A stretch of DNA of 64,000 nucleotides from Halomonas chromatireducens (GCF_001545155.1 NZ_CP014226.1:1132041-1196040), one strand, 5' to 3'; shown: positions 38,708-48,602, numbered from the stretch's first letter. Notes: generated by a model from the letters alone, not told the origin. Translations and numbers: made by a program.

Positions 38708-39691
38708 ATGCGAAAGTCACTGCTAGGCTCGTTGGTCGCTCTGGGAATACTCAGTGCCGCCCCCTTTGCCGCCGCCAGCACCATCGAGATTCAGGTCAAC
38801 AACACCATGAGCGAGGGCGGCTCGGAAAGCGCCGCCGTCGAACGTTTCGCCGAATACCTGGAAGAGCAGGCCCCGGGGCGTTTCAACGTTCGCCCATTCC
38901 TGGCCGGCTCCCTGGGCGGCGAGAATTCCGTCCTCGAGCTTCTCAACCTGGGGCAGACCCAGATTTCCATTACCGGCGGCAACTGGCGTCAGCAGTATGC
39001 CCCCGAGTATGACGCCATCACCGTTCCCTTCGTGTTCTCGACCTGGGACGAGGTCGACGCCTACATGGAGAGCCCTTCCGGCCAGCGGCTGGTGGAGATC
39101 GCCGAGGAGAAGGGCGGCATCAAGTATTTCGGCACCCAGCACCGCGGCCCGCGGCAGATGACCGCCAACAAGGCGATTCACAGCCCCGACGATCTTTCCG
39201 GCTTCCGGATGCGCCTGCCGTCGCTGCCGGTGTGGCTCGAGGTCTGGGAAGAGATCGGTGCCCAGGTGGTCAACGTGCCGGCTCCCGAGATCTATCTCGC
39301 CATGCAGACCGGTCAGGTCGACGGTCATGAGAACTCGCTCTCTTCGCCCTATACGCGCCGCCTGTGGGAAGTGCAGGACCATATCATCATGACCAGCCAT
39401 GTGATGTTCCCGTGGAACTGGGTGGCCAGCAAGCGTTGGTGGGAGGGCCTGGATGCCGAGGACCAGGAGGTGATCACCGAGGCCATCCATGTCGCGCGCC
39501 AGCATGGCACCGAGGTGGAGCGTGAGCTCGACGAGTACTATCTCGAGCAGCTTGAAGCCAACGGCATGACCATCATCGAGCCCGATGTCGAGCCGTTCCG
39601 TCAGGCCGGCCTGCCTGCCATCGAGCGTATCCTCTCCGAGATGGCCGATGGCGTGATGGACGATGCCCTGGGTGACGTCAGCGACGACTGA
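38708..39691 (+). CDS. TRAP transporter periplasmic solute-binding protein (DctP family)
   Basis: A 327-residue protein with a signal peptide ending at FAAAS, then the DctP fold: RFNVRPFLAGSLGGENSVLE, the substrate-arginine segment LSGFRMRLPSLPVW and PAPEIYLAMQTGQVDGHENS. It captures a carboxylate-bearing solute in the periplasm for the DctQM membrane units encoded next. AGGAG precedes the ATG. The substrate cannot be assigned. The 260 bases upstream hold no recognised gene. Confidence 0.92.
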   Translation: MRKSLLGSLVALGILSAAPFAAASTIEIQVNNTMSEGGSESAAVERFAEYLEEQAPGRFNVRPFLAGSLGGENSVLELLNLGQTQISITGGNWRQQYAPEYDAITVPFVFSTWDEVDAYMESPSGQRLVEIAEEKGGIKYFGTQHRGPRQMTANKAIHSPDDLSGFRMRLPSLPVWLEVWEEIGAQVVNVPAPEIYLAMQTGQVDGHENSLSSPYTRRLWEVQDHIIMTSHVMFPWNWVASKRWWEGLDAEDQEVITEAIHVARQHGTEVERELDEYYLEQLEANGMTIIEPDVEPFRQAGLPAIERILSEMADGVMDDALGDVSDD

Positions 39692-39770
39692 TCGAGCCCG
39701 TCACTGACCGTTCCTGCCAGCGGCGCCCCTATGGGACGCCGCTGGCGTTTCCTGCCTGGAGGACAACAAC

Positions 39771-40310
39771 TTGACGACATCCCCACCCCCCGCCAGCGGT
39801 GTCGACCGGCTGGCCTATCACCTGCTCAAGGTCATCACGCGAACCTGCGACGCCCTGGGCGTGCTGCTGTTGGCCGGGGTGCTGGTGTTGATCGTTGCCG
39901 CCATCGTGGTCCGTGACATCATCGGGTTGAGCATGGCCTGGACGGAGGAGGTTGCAACGCTGTTGGCCATCTATGCGGTGGGTTTCGGCTCCCTCTCCGC
40001 CTGGGTGCGCGGCGAGCACCTGCTGGTCGACCTGTTCAGCCACCGGCTGGGTAACCTGGCCCGGCATATCCAATACCGGCTTGTGGCCCTGCTTTCGGCA
40101 GGCTTCTTCGGCATGGCGGCCTATGGCTCCCTTGCCATGTCGATCGCCAGCGCCAATAACCGTACCGTTTCCCTGGGTATCAGCTTCACCTACCTCTATT
40201 ACGGCATCTTCATCGGCTTCGCCGGCATGACGCTACTGGCGACCTGGCAGGCCCTGCGTGGCCCGGTGGAATGGCACGCTGTGGCGAGTTCATCCCAGGA
40301 GGCGGACTGA
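39771..40310 (+). CDS. TRAP transporter small membrane subunit (DctQ family)
   Basis: A 179-residue protein with four hydrophobic helices and the DctQ pattern LGVLLLAGVLVLIVAAIVVR, AWTEEVATLLAIYAVGFGSL and FIGFAGMTLLATWQALRGP. The start is TTG, supported by GGAGGA (39758-39763) seven bases before it. It bridges the binding protein and DctM. Its stop overlaps the dctM start by one base (TGATG). Confidence 0.9.
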   Translation: MTTSPPPASGVDRLAYHLLKVITRTCDALGVLLLAGVLVLIVAAIVVRDIIGLSMAWTEEVATLLAIYAVGFGSLSAWVRGEHLLVDLFSHRLGNLARHIQYRLVALLSAGFFGMAAYGSLAMSIASANNRTVSLGISFTYLYYGIFIGFAGMTLLATWQALRGPVEWHAVASSSQEAD

Positions 40311-41605
40311 TGCAGGAACTGATGATTTTCGTGGGCGGGCTGCTGTTGCTGATGGCCATCGGCCTGCCGGTGGTGGTGGCGATCGGCATCACCTCCTTCA
40401 TTGCACTGGGTGTCACTGGCGCCAGTGGCCTGCCCGTGGAACTGCTCTCGCTGCGCATGGTGCAGACGCTGAACAATTTCACCCTGCTGGCGATTCCGCT
40501 GTTCATTCTGGCGGCCAACATCATGAATACCGGCTCGACCACCACACGTATCTTCGACTTCGCCACGGCGCTGGTCGGCTTTACCAAGGGCGGCCTGGGG
40601 CACGCCAACGTGGTGGCCAGCTCGATCTTCGCCACCATGTCCGGCACGGCGGTAGCCGATGCGGCAGGCCTCGGCAGCATCGAGATCAAGGCCATGAAGG
40701 AGAGGGGCTACGATCTGGGCTATTCGGCCGGCATCACCGCGGCCTCGAGCGTGATTGGCCCCATCCTTCCGCCGAGCATTGCGCTGGTGGTCTACGGCTG
40801 GTTGGCCAATGTCAGTATCGGGGCCCTGTTCATGGCAGGGCTTGTGCCCGGCATTCTCATGGCACTGCTGTTGATGGGCATGACGCTGGTGCTGGGTGCC
40901 GGTAAGCGGGTGGCCATGCCGCCGGCGACACCCTTCGATGGCAAGGAGGTCATCCGAACCGGCAGGCGGGCCTTACTGCCGTTGATGATGCCGGCGATCA
41001 TCGTCGGCGGTATCTGGACCGGTTTCTTCACGCCCACCGAGGCGGGGGCGGTAGCGTCCATCTATGCGATCATCCTGGGCACGCTGGTCTATCGAGATCT
41101 GAAGCTCCGTGACCTCTATGCCTCCTTCGTCCGCACCCTGATGTTCAGTGCCGCCATTCTGCTGATCATTGCGGTCTCCAGCTTCTACGGCTGGATCCTG
41201 GTTCGCATCGGTATTCCCCAGGCCCTGGCGGGGCAGGTGGCGGGCGTCGACATGCCGACGATCATGCTGCTGCTGGCCTTTGCACTGTTCTTCCTGGTGG
41301 TGGGCTGTTTCATGTCGGTGATCGAGAGCATTCTCATCTTCACGCCGATCGTCGTGCCGGCAGCGCTGGCCGCCGGCCTGGATCCGATCCACTTCGGTAT
41401 CGTCATGGTCATCACCCTGTCGGTGGGGGTCATTACCCCGCCCTTCGGTACAGTGCTGTTTCTGATGGTGGGTATCACGCGGCTGCGCTATTCCCAGATC
41501 GTGATCTCGGTCTTGCCGTTCCTGATCCCGATACTTGCGACCATCCTGATCCTGATTGCCCTGCCCGGGCTGGTTACCTGGCTGCCGGGGGTGATGGGCT
41601 ACTGA
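40310..41605 (+). CDS. TRAP transporter large membrane subunit (DctM family)
   Basis: A 431-residue polytopic protein of the DctM family in the ion-transporter superfamily. FVGGLLLLMAIGLPVVVAIG opens the protein. ATMSGTAVADAAGLGSIEIK, SVIGPILPPSIALVVYG and GVITPPFGTVLFLMVGITRL follow; these are the two re-entrant hairpin motifs of the Na+-coupled transport path. AGGAGG precedes ATG 40310. With the two upstream genes it makes a complete TRAP system. Confidence 0.94.
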   Translation: MQELMIFVGGLLLLMAIGLPVVVAIGITSFIALGVTGASGLPVELLSLRMVQTLNNFTLLAIPLFILAANIMNTGSTTTRIFDFATALVGFTKGGLGHANVVASSIFATMSGTAVADAAGLGSIEIKAMKERGYDLGYSAGITAASSVIGPILPPSIALVVYGWLANVSIGALFMAGLVPGILMALLLMGMTLVLGAGKRVAMPPATPFDGKEVIRTGRRALLPLMMPAIIVGGIWTGFFTPTEAGAVASIYAIILGTLVYRDLKLRDLYASFVRTLMFSAAILLIIAVSSFYGWILVRIGIPQALAGQVAGVDMPTIMLLLAFALFFLVVGCFMSVIESILIFTPIVVPAALAAGLDPIHFGIVMVITLSVGVITPPFGTVLFLMVGITRLRYSQIVISVLPFLIPILATILILIALPGLVTWLPGVMGY

Positions 41606-41666
41606 GCCGGGGGAACGCCGAGCCTAAAACGCCTGTCTGATGTCCGAATACAGTCGGGAGATCGAT

Positions 41667-42134
41667 ATGCTTGCCAGCATCACGCGGTTCTTTCAGGAAG
41701 CCCTTGCCGAGCCGGAGTCCAGCTCCGATCCTGCGCCGACCCTGGAGCTGGCCGCCGCCGCACTGCTGTGCGAGGTGATGCGCGCCGACTACCACACCGA
41801 CCAGACGCAGCTCGATGCCCTGCGGCAGCTGCTGCAGCATCATTTCCATCTGAAGGACGCCGCCGTCGAAGAGCTGATGGAGATGGCCAGGGAGGAGGTC
41901 GAGACCTCGGTGGATCACTATCAGTTCGTCAGCCTGGTCAAGCAGCACTACTCCTATGCCCAGCGCCGTGAACTGGTCCGAATGATGTGGGTACTGGCCT
42001 ATGCGGATGCGGAAGAGGGGCATAATGCCCTGGAGGAGCACCGTATCCGCGGGCTGGCCGACCTGCTGCACGTCAGCCACTCCGACTTCATCCGCACCAA
42101 GCTCCAGGTTCAGAACGCTGCGGGCCGCTCCTAG
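41667..42134 (+). CDS. TerB-family (tellurite-resistance/DjlA-N-like) cytoplasmic protein
   Basis: A 155-residue all-helical protein. LELAAAALLCEVMRADYHTD, REELVRMMWVLAYAD-like segment (RRELVRMMWVLAYADAEEGH) and HRIRGLADLLHVSHSDFIRT match the TerB domain, with its paired acidic metal-binding motifs. Its role is unknown; many genomes carry it as a lone gene. ATG 41667 has GGGAG six bases upstream; an ATG at 41640 is also in frame. It follows the TRAP genes by about 60 bases. Confidence 0.82.
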   Translation: MLASITRFFQEALAEPESSSDPAPTLELAAAALLCEVMRADYHTDQTQLDALRQLLQHHFHLKDAAVEELMEMAREEVETSVDHYQFVSLVKQHYSYAQRRELVRMMWVLAYADAEEGHNALEEHRIRGLADLLHVSHSDFIRTKLQVQNAAGRS

Positions 42135-42326
42135 GCACTCCCGGGTTGTCCAGTCAATGCGTTGTCTACGCGAACCGGGCCCCTGAGCCCGGACTTCGAT
42201 CGATACCTTGATCCGCCTCAGGGCGCTTGGGAAAGCGTCGGCGCCGGGCCGGCGGCGCTGATAGAATGAGCCCTCGCCTTCGGTCGGGAGTCGGGGGCAC
42301 CGTCTGCGCAAACCTGGAGGAGAGGC

Positions 42327-43577
42327 ATGTCTCGCGAAACCATCGTTCTGGGGGCCGGCATGGTCGGGGTCTCCATTGCCTGGCACCTGGCCCGCCGTGG
42401 CCGGTCGGTGCTGCTGGTCGACCGCCGCCCGCCGGGGCAGGAGACCTCATTCGGCAACGGTGGTCTGATTCAACGTGAAGCCGTCCGCCCCTACCCCTTT
42501 CCCCAGGGGGTGGGCAAGCTCCTTTCCGTTCTGCCCAATCGCCGGGTGGATATCCGCTATAACCTTCGTGGCATGCTGGAAGCCGCCGGGCCACTGTTCG
42601 GCTATTGGCGCCACTCCATGCCTCGGCGTCATGCGCGCATCATTCCCGAATATGCCTCGTTGATCATGCTGTCGACCCAGGAGCACGAGCCGATGATCGA
42701 GGCGGCGGATGCCGGGGCCATGATCAGGAAGGACGGCTGGCTCGAGGTCTATCGCAGCCAGGCAGGGCTGGATGCGCGCCGGCAGGAGGCTCGTGAAGCC
42801 GCCGAGCGCTTCGGGGTGACCCATGACGCGCTCGACCGGGCCGGCCTGAATCGGCGTGAACCCCAGCTTTCGGATCGAGCCATCGGCGCGATCCACTGGA
42901 CGAATTCATGGGGTGTCGAAGATCCGGGCGGCCTGGTGGCTGCCTATGCTCGCAGCTTCGAGCGCGAAGGTGGCCGCTTCGTACAGTCAGCGATCCAGGA
43001 TGTCAGCCGGAATGGGCGGGGCTGGCGGGTGGAGACCGAGGGGGGCGTGCATGAGGCACAGGATGTGGTCATGGCCCTGGGCCCCTGGGCCGGCGGCTGG
43101 ATGAAACGCCTTGGCTATCGCATGCCTACCTTCGTCAAGCGGGGCTATCACATGCACTACGCCGTCGAGGAGGCCCGGCGACTGCAGTATTGGCTTGCCG
43201 ATGTCGAGGTCGGCTATATCCTGGCTCCCATGCGTGCCGGCATCCGGCTGACCACCGGTGCAGAGCTCAAACCCCTCGATGCGCCGCCCCACTACGGTCA
43301 GCTCGCCGCCGCCGAGCGGGAGGCTCGAAGGATCTATCCATCGCTGGGGGATCGCCTGGACCCCGAGCCCTGGAAGGGCGCGCGCCCCTGTCTGTCGGAC
43401 ATGAAGCCGGTCATTGGCCCGGCCCCGCGGCACGACGGTCTATGGTTCGCCTTCGGCCATGGACATCAGGGGTTTACGTTGGGGCCAGCCACCGGTCGGG
43501 TACTGGCCGAAATGATGGACGGAGAGGAGCCTGCAGTGGATATGTCGCCGTTCCGTGCCGACCGCTTCGGCAGCTAG
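42327..43577 (+). CDS. FAD-dependent amine/D-amino-acid oxidoreductase (DadA-like)
   Basis: A 416-residue DAO-family flavoprotein. The FAD-binding loop is ETIVLGAGMVGVSIAWHLA (GxGxxG), followed by LVDRRPPGQETSFGNGGLIQ. The distal FAD motif is GLWFAFGHGHQGFTLGPATG. GALGPWAG-type segment (VVMALGPWAGGWMKRLGYRM) is also present. It resembles D-amino-acid dehydrogenase, which oxidises D-amino acids to keto acids at the membrane. The true substrate is unknown; the nearby TRAP transporter may import it. GGAGGAGAGG stands before the ATG. The 192 bases upstream contain no gene. Confidence 0.87.
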   Translation: MSRETIVLGAGMVGVSIAWHLARRGRSVLLVDRRPPGQETSFGNGGLIQREAVRPYPFPQGVGKLLSVLPNRRVDIRYNLRGMLEAAGPLFGYWRHSMPRRHARIIPEYASLIMLSTQEHEPMIEAADAGAMIRKDGWLEVYRSQAGLDARRQEAREAAERFGVTHDALDRAGLNRREPQLSDRAIGAIHWTNSWGVEDPGGLVAAYARSFEREGGRFVQSAIQDVSRNGRGWRVETEGGVHEAQDVVMALGPWAGGWMKRLGYRMPTFVKRGYHMHYAVEEARRLQYWLADVEVGYILAPMRAGIRLTTGAELKPLDAPPHYGQLAAAEREARRIYPSLGDRLDPEPWKGARPCLSDMKPVIGPAPRHDGLWFAFGHGHQGFTLGPATGRVLAEMMDGEEPAVDMSPFRADRFGS

Positions 43578-43593
43578 CTAGGCGAGCTTCCCG

Positions 43594-44025
43594 TCAGGTG
43601 CCGCTCGAACGGTGGCGGCGTCTTCGCAGCAGGTGATGAACGAACTTGATAACCAGGGTCATGACATAGACGACCCAGCCGGCCGTGGCGAGGACATTGA
43701 AAAGCAGCATTTTTTGCTGACCGCTGAGCGGGGCGATCACCGTTTCGATCAGGCCACCCAGCAGCAGGGCCAGGGCCATGGGCAGCGCCAGGATGTGCAT
43801 CCACATTTCGGTGCGGCGCTTGCGTACGTGATAGCGGCTGAGGTGGACGCGAAAGGGGCGGTGAACAAAGCTGACCAGTATCATGGCTCCCAGGGCGAGC
43901 AGGGCGGCCAGAGTGGGCTCGATGCTGTCGAGGCGGGCGGAAACACTGATCGACCAGAAGACGAGAATCCACATCAGGCCGGCCAGAATGGCGACGATAT
44001 CGGCGTAGTGGCGAACCCTGGGCAT
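43594..44025 (-). CDS. Uncharacterised four-helix inner-membrane protein
   Basis: A 143-residue protein not assigned to a named family. Hydrophobic segments fall at about 8-28, 38-55, 76-97 and 106-126. A basic loop (HRPFRVHLSRYHVRKRRTEM) sits between the second and third, and the C-terminus is arginine-rich (VHHLLRRRRHRSS). The positive-inside rule places both termini in the cytoplasm. It is convergent with the DadA-like gene and divergent from pyrC. Function unknown. Confidence 0.7.
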   Translation of the reverse strand: MPRVRHYADIVAILAGLMWILVFWSISVSARLDSIEPTLAALLALGAMILVSFVHRPFRVHLSRYHVRKRRTEMWMHILALPMALALLLGGLIETVIAPLSGQQKMLLFNVLATAGWVVYVMTLVIKFVHHLLRRRRHRSSGT

Positions 44026-44261
44026 GGCAACGTCTCTTGGGGTGAAAACGGCGTCGATGATACGGCAATTCCGCTCGACTTGCTGCGGTTTGAGGCCTCA
44101 CCCCGGAAGATTGTCCAGCCGCCACGGCCGGATGCCACCAGTCATGCCGACTGCAGGGGCGCTTGGCCATTGGAGCGCCAAGGCGGCGGCAGCTTACGGT
44201 ATACTATCGCTCCCGATTATCTGCCGATCACAGCCGACTACAGCTGACAACAGGACATGCC

Positions 44262-45299
44262 GTGAACGCTATTACGCTGACCCGACCCGACGACTGGCAC
44301 CTTCACCTGCGCGATGGCGATGCGCTTCAGGCCGTAGTGCCTGCGACTGCCCGGCAGATGGGGCGTGCCATCATCATGCCGAACCTGAAGCCCCCTGTCA
44401 CCACGACGGATCAGGCGCAGGCGTATCGCGAACGCATCCTGGCGGCCCGGCCCCAGGGTTCGGATTTCGAGCCGCTGATGACCCTCTATCTCACCGACGA
44501 TACGCCGGCGTCGGAAATCGAGCGCGCTCATGCCAGTGGCATGATTCATGCCGTCAAGCTCTATCCCGCCGGAGCCACCACCAATTCGGCTTCAGGTGTG
44601 ACGGACCTGGCGCATTGCGACGAGGCGATTGAGGCCATGGCGCGCGTGGGCATGCCGCTGCTGGTGCATGGTGAAGTCACCGACAGCGAGATCGATATCT
44701 TCGACCGCGAGGCGGTCTTCATCGAGCGGGTCATGAAGCCGCTGCTCGAGCGGCACCCGACGCTCAAGGTGGTCTTCGAGCACATTACCACCGCCGATGC
44801 CGCCGACTTCGTGTCCCAGGCGCCGGCCAACGTGGGGGCCACCATCACCGCCCACCACCTGCTGTTCAACCGCAACCACATGCTGGTGGGAGGGATCCGT
44901 CCTCACTACTATTGCCTGCCGATTCTCAAGCGCGAGCGCCATCGCGAAGCGCTGCTGGCGGCGGCGACGTCCGGCAGCGGCAAGTTCTTCCTCGGCACAG
45001 ACAGTGCTCCCCATGCCCAGGGTGACAAGGAGTCCGCCTGTGGCTGCGCCGGCGCCTACACGGCCCCGGCCGCCATCGAGCTGTATGCCATGGCGTTCGA
45101 GCAGGCTGGCGCCCTGGACAGGCTGGAAGGGTTTGCCAGTCATCATGGACCCGACTTCTACGGTCTGCCGCGCAATGCCGATACGGTTACTCTGGTACGC
45201 GAAACCTGGGAGCTACCCCAGTCGCTTCCCTATGTCCCCGGGCAGCGGATCGTACCCTTGAAGGCGGGCGAATCGCTGGACTGGAAACTGCGTGACTGA
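44262..45299 (+). CDS. pyrC: Dihydroorotase
   Basis: A 345-residue class-II dihydroorotase. It has the first metal site [11 protein letters not shown], the carboxylated lysine in [51 protein letters not shown] and [14 protein letters not shown]. It closes carbamoyl aspartate to dihydroorotate in pyrimidine synthesis. GTG 44262 with AGGA six bases upstream starts the family match; the frame extends upstream to 44163 without homology. A TATACT at 44200-44205 may be its -10 element. Confidence 0.96.
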   Translation: MNAITLTRPDDWHLHLRDGDALQAVVPATARQMGRAIIMPNLKPPVTTTDQAQAYRERILAARPQGSDFEPLMTLYLTDDTPASEIERAHASGMIHAVKLYPAGATTNSASGVTDLAHCDEAIEAMARVGMPLLVHGEVTDSEIDIFDREAVFIERVMKPLLERHPTLKVVFEHITTADAADFVSQAPANVGATITAHHLLFNRNHMLVGGIRPHYYCLPILKRERHREALLAAATSGSGKFFLGTDSAPHAQGDKESACGCAGAYTAPAAIELYAMAFEQAGALDRLEGFASHHGPDFYGLPRNADTVTLVRETWELPQSLPYVPGQRIVPLKAGESLDWKLRD

Positions 45300-45307
45300 T
45301 TTCCGTG

Positions 45308-46261
45308 CTACTCCGGCGGTACGGCTGGCGTCAGGCCCTGGCGCTTCAGAAAATCGATGCCCGCGCCAATGGCGCGGCCACTGGTCAGGAAGCTTGTGAT
45401 ATGGCCCCGCAGGGGTTGACGATAGAGCTCGCTCTCTATGCCGGCCTGCTGCAGGAGGGCGTGGAAATCGGTTGCATGATCAACCGGTACCAGGCGGTCC
45501 CAGGTGCCATGGAAGAGAAAGAACGGCGGGGCGTCCGGTGAGATGTGGCGAGCGGGCGACGCGAGCTCGTATTGGTCTGGCACTTCCGCCCGCTTGCCGC
45601 CAAGAAATTCCACCACCAGTCGGCCATCGTCGAATTTGAACAGGTCGCTGGGCGTCCCTCCAGCCAGTACTGCCGCGAGTCGCGCATGGTCGCCCCCGTA
45701 GGGTTGCGAGAGCGCTCCCTCGGCCCCTTTGAGTGCCAGAAGGCTGACGAGGTGGGCTCCCGAAGAGTACCCGACCCCGACGATTCGGTCGGTATCGATG
45801 AGCCAGTCTTCCTCGTCCGCTTTCCGGTGCAGCCAAGCCATGGCTTGCTGCAGGTCGTGCAATTGGGCGGGAAACGGATATTTCGGAGCAAAGCGATACT
45901 GAACATTGGCCACCACGAAACCCTCCCTCGCCAGCCGTTCGGCGATGCCTCTCATGTCCTGCGGGGTGCGGTTCTGCCAGCCGCCACCATGCACGACCAG
46001 GGCAGCCGGCCGGCGAGTCCTGCCGGGCGTGTCGGGAAGGTAGATATCCGCGCCGAGCGGTTCTGGCCAGTCGGCGGGGGGATAGGTCTGGCGATTCATT
46101 CGCTGGAAGGTGTAGGGCGGTAGTGCCGGGGCGTCCTGAGTGGCAGATGTCAGCGGCGAAGGGTTGGTCAGTGGCGTGATGGTGCAGCCGCCGCCTGCCA
46201 GTAGTGGGAGGCTGGCGGTGACTGCCAGCAATAGCCTTCGCAACCACCCGGAAGATGGCAT
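45308..46261 (-). CDS. Alpha/beta-hydrolase esterase lipoprotein
   Basis: A 317-residue protein with a lipoprotein signal (LLAVTASLPLLAGGGCTI, cysteine near 26). The hydrolase core has the oxyanion motif VVHGGGWQNRT and nucleophile motif GVGYSSGAHLVSLLAL (GxSxG). A late Asp (FHGTWDRLVPVDHA) and His (PLRGHITSFL) complete the triad. It resembles BD-FAE/hormone-sensitive-lipase esterases and would act in the periplasm or at a membrane. Two bases after mtnN, so probably co-transcribed. Substrate unknown. Confidence 0.85.
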   Translation of the reverse strand: MPSSGWLRRLLLAVTASLPLLAGGGCTITPLTNPSPLTSATQDAPALPPYTFQRMNRQTYPPADWPEPLGADIYLPDTPGRTRRPAALVVHGGGWQNRTPQDMRGIAERLAREGFVVANVQYRFAPKYPFPAQLHDLQQAMAWLHRKADEEDWLIDTDRIVGVGYSSGAHLVSLLALKGAEGALSQPYGGDHARLAAVLAGGTPSDLFKFDDGRLVVEFLGGKRAEVPDQYELASPARHISPDAPPFFLFHGTWDRLVPVDHATDFHALLQQAGIESELYRQPLRGHITSFLTSGRAIGAGIDFLKRQGLTPAVPPE

Positions 46262-46263
46262 GG

Positions 46264-47016
46264 TTATCCGACAGCAGCCTTGGGCTTGCTGGTTCCCTCG
46301 GCCTTGGGGGACGGGACGGCCAGGCGTGCCACCATGGTTTCGACCATGCGTGCAGAGTGAGCGGCCGCCTTTTCCAGAAACTCATCGAAGGAGAGGTGGT
46401 TGTCGCCGCCACCGGCGATATCCGACAGGGAGCGGATGATCACGAAGGGGCACCCATAGAGATGACAGGTCTGGGCGATGGCCGCGGCCTCCATCTCTGC
46501 CGCCAGCATCGTGGGAAAGCGCGTGCGCGTTTTCAGGACCAGCTCGGGACAGGCCATGAACACATCGCCGGTGGCGATGAGACCTTCCACCACGCGGACC
46601 TCACCCAGCGCTTCGACGCACTCCCGTGCGACCCTCACCAGTCGCTCGTCGGGCAGATAGGCCGCTGGCATCTGGGGCACCTGGCCATGCTCGTAGCCGA
46701 ACACCACCGCATCCACATCGTGATGCCGTACCTCGCTGGATACCACCACATCGCCGATTTTCAGGCCTTCGCCGAAGCCGCCAGCAGAGCCTGTATTGAT
46801 TATCGCTTCCGGTTTGTACACATCCAGCAGCAGGGTGGTCCCGATGGCGGCATTCACCTTGCCGATACCGGACTGAAGGATCACCACATCGACACCATGC
46901 AGCATGCCATGGTGGAAGGTGCAGCCCACGTGAGAGCGGGTGCGGCGACCCTCCAGCAGCGAGGCGAGGTAGTCGACCTCCTGGGCCATGGCGCCGATGA
47001 TGCCGATGCGTTTCAT
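46264..47016 (-). CDS. mtnN: 5'-methylthioadenosine/S-adenosylhomocysteine nucleosidase
   Basis: A 250-residue nucleoside phosphorylase-fold protein with RIGIIGAMAQEVDYLASLL, VVILQSGIGKVNAAIGTTLL and INTGSAGGFGEGLKIGDVVV. It also carries the catalytic EMEAAAIAQTCHLYG and VIIRSLSDIAGG (active-site Asp). It removes adenine from MTA and SAH, recycling methionine and clearing a methyltransferase inhibitor. First of two leftward genes. Confidence 0.95.
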   Translation of the reverse strand: MKRIGIIGAMAQEVDYLASLLEGRRTRSHVGCTFHHGMLHGVDVVILQSGIGKVNAAIGTTLLLDVYKPEAIINTGSAGGFGEGLKIGDVVVSSEVRHHDVDAVVFGYEHGQVPQMPAAYLPDERLVRVARECVEALGEVRVVEGLIATGDVFMACPELVLKTRTRFPTMLAAEMEAAAIAQTCHLYGCPFVIIRSLSDIAGGGDNHLSFDEFLEKAAAHSARMVETMVARLAVPSPKAEGTSKPKAAVG

Positions 47017-47140
47017 CTAAGGAGATGTCTCCGTGTTACTGAATCAGTGGGGTGGAGCCGCTAGGCAAGGAAGCCGTGCGACACCTGCTTGAAAAGGAAA
47101 GTCGCATATTCTATCCGAGCTGCGTACTGCTGTCAGGCCT

Positions 47141-48025
47141 CTAGACCTGGGCAGGCAGGGCCTCATTCTCCATGGCGTCATGCATCTCGGCGGCGAGCAG
47201 CGTGTTCTCCAGCAGCGAAGCAATGGTCATGGGGCCGACCCCGCCGGGAACCGGGGTGATCCAGGCCGCACGTTCTGCGGCGCTGTTGAATTCCACGTCG
47301 CCCACCAGCCGGCCATCCTCTTCGCGGTTTATGCCCACGTCGATGACGATGGCGCCGTCCCGCACCCACTCGCCATGGACCAGGCCGGGTTTGCCAACTG
47401 CTACCACGAGCAGCTCGGCACGCCTGACATGCTCCTCGAGGTTGCGGGTGAAACGGTGGCATACCGTCGTGGTGCAGCCGGCCAGCATCAGCTCCAGTGC
47501 CATCGGACGACCGACGATGTTGGAGGCGCCGACGACGGTGGCATCGAGGCCGCGCACTTTCAAGCCGCTGGCCTGCAGCAACGTCATGACACCCTTGGGT
47601 GTGCAGGGCCTGAGCATCGGCAGCCGCTGGGCGAGGCGGCCAAGGTTGTAGGGGTGGAAACCGTCGACATCCTTGTGGGGTAGGATTCGCTCGAGTATGG
47701 GGCGAGCATCGAGATGGTCGGGCAGTGGCAGCTGGACCAGAATACCGTCGACCCGAGGGTCGGCATTCAGGTCATCCACCATTCTCTCCAGCGCTGACTG
47801 GGAAGTCTCGGCCGGCAGGATGTGCAGGAAGGAGAGTATGCCGGCGCGCTCGCAGTCGCGGTGCTTGTTGTTGACGTATACCCGTGAAGCCGGGTCGTCG
47901 CCCACCAGTACGACGGCAAGGCCGGGGGTCCGCTTGCCGTCTGCATGGCGTGTCTCGACCTGGCGAGCTACCTGCTGGCGGACCTGGGCGGCAACGGCCT
48001 TGCCATCGATGAGTTGGGCGGTCAT
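47141..48025 (-). CDS. folD: Methylenetetrahydrofolate dehydrogenase / cyclohydrolase
   Basis: A 294-residue Fol[18 protein letters not shown] with the catalytic Tyr and Lys, [62 protein letters not shown] and [20 protein letters not shown]. It interconverts methylene- and formyl-tetrahydrofolate. ATG 48025 ([14 protein letters not shown]) was chosen; the frame runs on upstream to 48403 through the tRNA-Pro gene, which is not coding. In this clade folD commonly lies beside the tRNA cluster and tig. Confidence 0.96.
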   Translation of the reverse strand: MTAQLIDGKAVAAQVRQQVARQVETRHADGKRTPGLAVVLVGDDPASRVYVNNKHRDCERAGILSFLHILPAETSQSALERMVDDLNADPRVDGILVQLPLPDHLDARPILERILPHKDVDGFHPYNLGRLAQRLPMLRPCTPKGVMTLLQASGLKVRGLDATVVGASNIVGRPMALELMLAGCTTTVCHRFTRNLEEHVRRAELLVVAVGKPGLVHGEWVRDGAIVIDVGINREEDGRLVGDVEFNSAAERAAWITPVPGGVGPMTIASLLENTLLAAEMHDAMENEALPAQV

Positions 48026-48170
48026 CGTTTCTTCCTCGTGCTTGGATGGTGGGCTGGCCGGCGTCAGCGATATCTCGGGAAAAGGCTGGCCGGTGCAGGA
48101 AGGGAGGTGATTTTCGCATGCCGGGGCCGCCAGGCAAAGCGTAAAAACGGCCTGGCCGGTGAGGTGGCTA

Positions 48171-48198
48171 TTGACCCGGGAGGATTCTCGCGTAGAAT
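48171..48198 (+). promoter_or_regulatory. Sigma-70 promoter of the tRNA cluster
   Basis: TTGACC (48171-48176), a 16-base spacer and TAGAAT (48193-48198), followed by a GC-rich discriminator (ACGCAGCGC) as expected for a stringently controlled stable-RNA promoter. About 45 bases before tRNA-Pro. Confidence 0.75.
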
Positions 48199-48250
48199 AC
48201 GCAGCGCTCGATGAGGCCCTGTGGCGGCATCGAGGCCGTGCGAAGACCGG

Positions 48251-48327
48251 CGGGGTGTAGCGCAGTCTGGTAGCGCGCCTGCTTTGGGAGCAGGATGTCG
48301 GGGGTTCGAATCCCTCCACCCCGACCA
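48251..48327 (+). tRNA. tRNA-Pro (TGG anticodon)
   Basis: A 77-base cloverleaf with acceptor CGGGGTG/CACCCCG, a TTTGGGA anticodon loop giving TGG, GGTTCGAATCC T-arm and encoded CCA. Confidence 0.97.
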
Positions 48328-48395
48328 CAACCTCTTGTTTGCGTGAAGGAAAATGCTCAAGCAGGGTTGCGGTCAGACGCCATGGAACGTAGAAT

Positions 48396-48472
48396 GCGCC
48401 CATAGCTCAACCGGATAGAGCAACGGCCTTCTAAGCCGTAGGTTGCAGGTTCGAGTCCTGCTGGGCGTGCCA
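48396..48472 (+). tRNA. tRNA-Arg (TCT anticodon)
   Basis: A 77-base cloverleaf with acceptor GCGCCCA/TGGGCGT, anticodon loop CTTCTAA (TCT), GGTTCGAGTCC T-arm and encoded CCA. Confidence 0.97.
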
Positions 48473-48602
48473 TACGGCATGTTGTGGCAGCGGCTGGGCC
48501 TGATCGTATGGACAGGATTGTCTGAGCAGGATTGCCTGGGTAAGATTGTCCGGGTAGGTGAGGTGCCGGAGGTGCGGTGCCAGTGGTTCGAGTCATCGTT
48601 AT

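Noticed and set aside
47141-48403. folD extended upstream to 420 codons
   Set aside because: The extension crosses the tRNA-Pro gene and its promoter; FolD homology starts at 48025.
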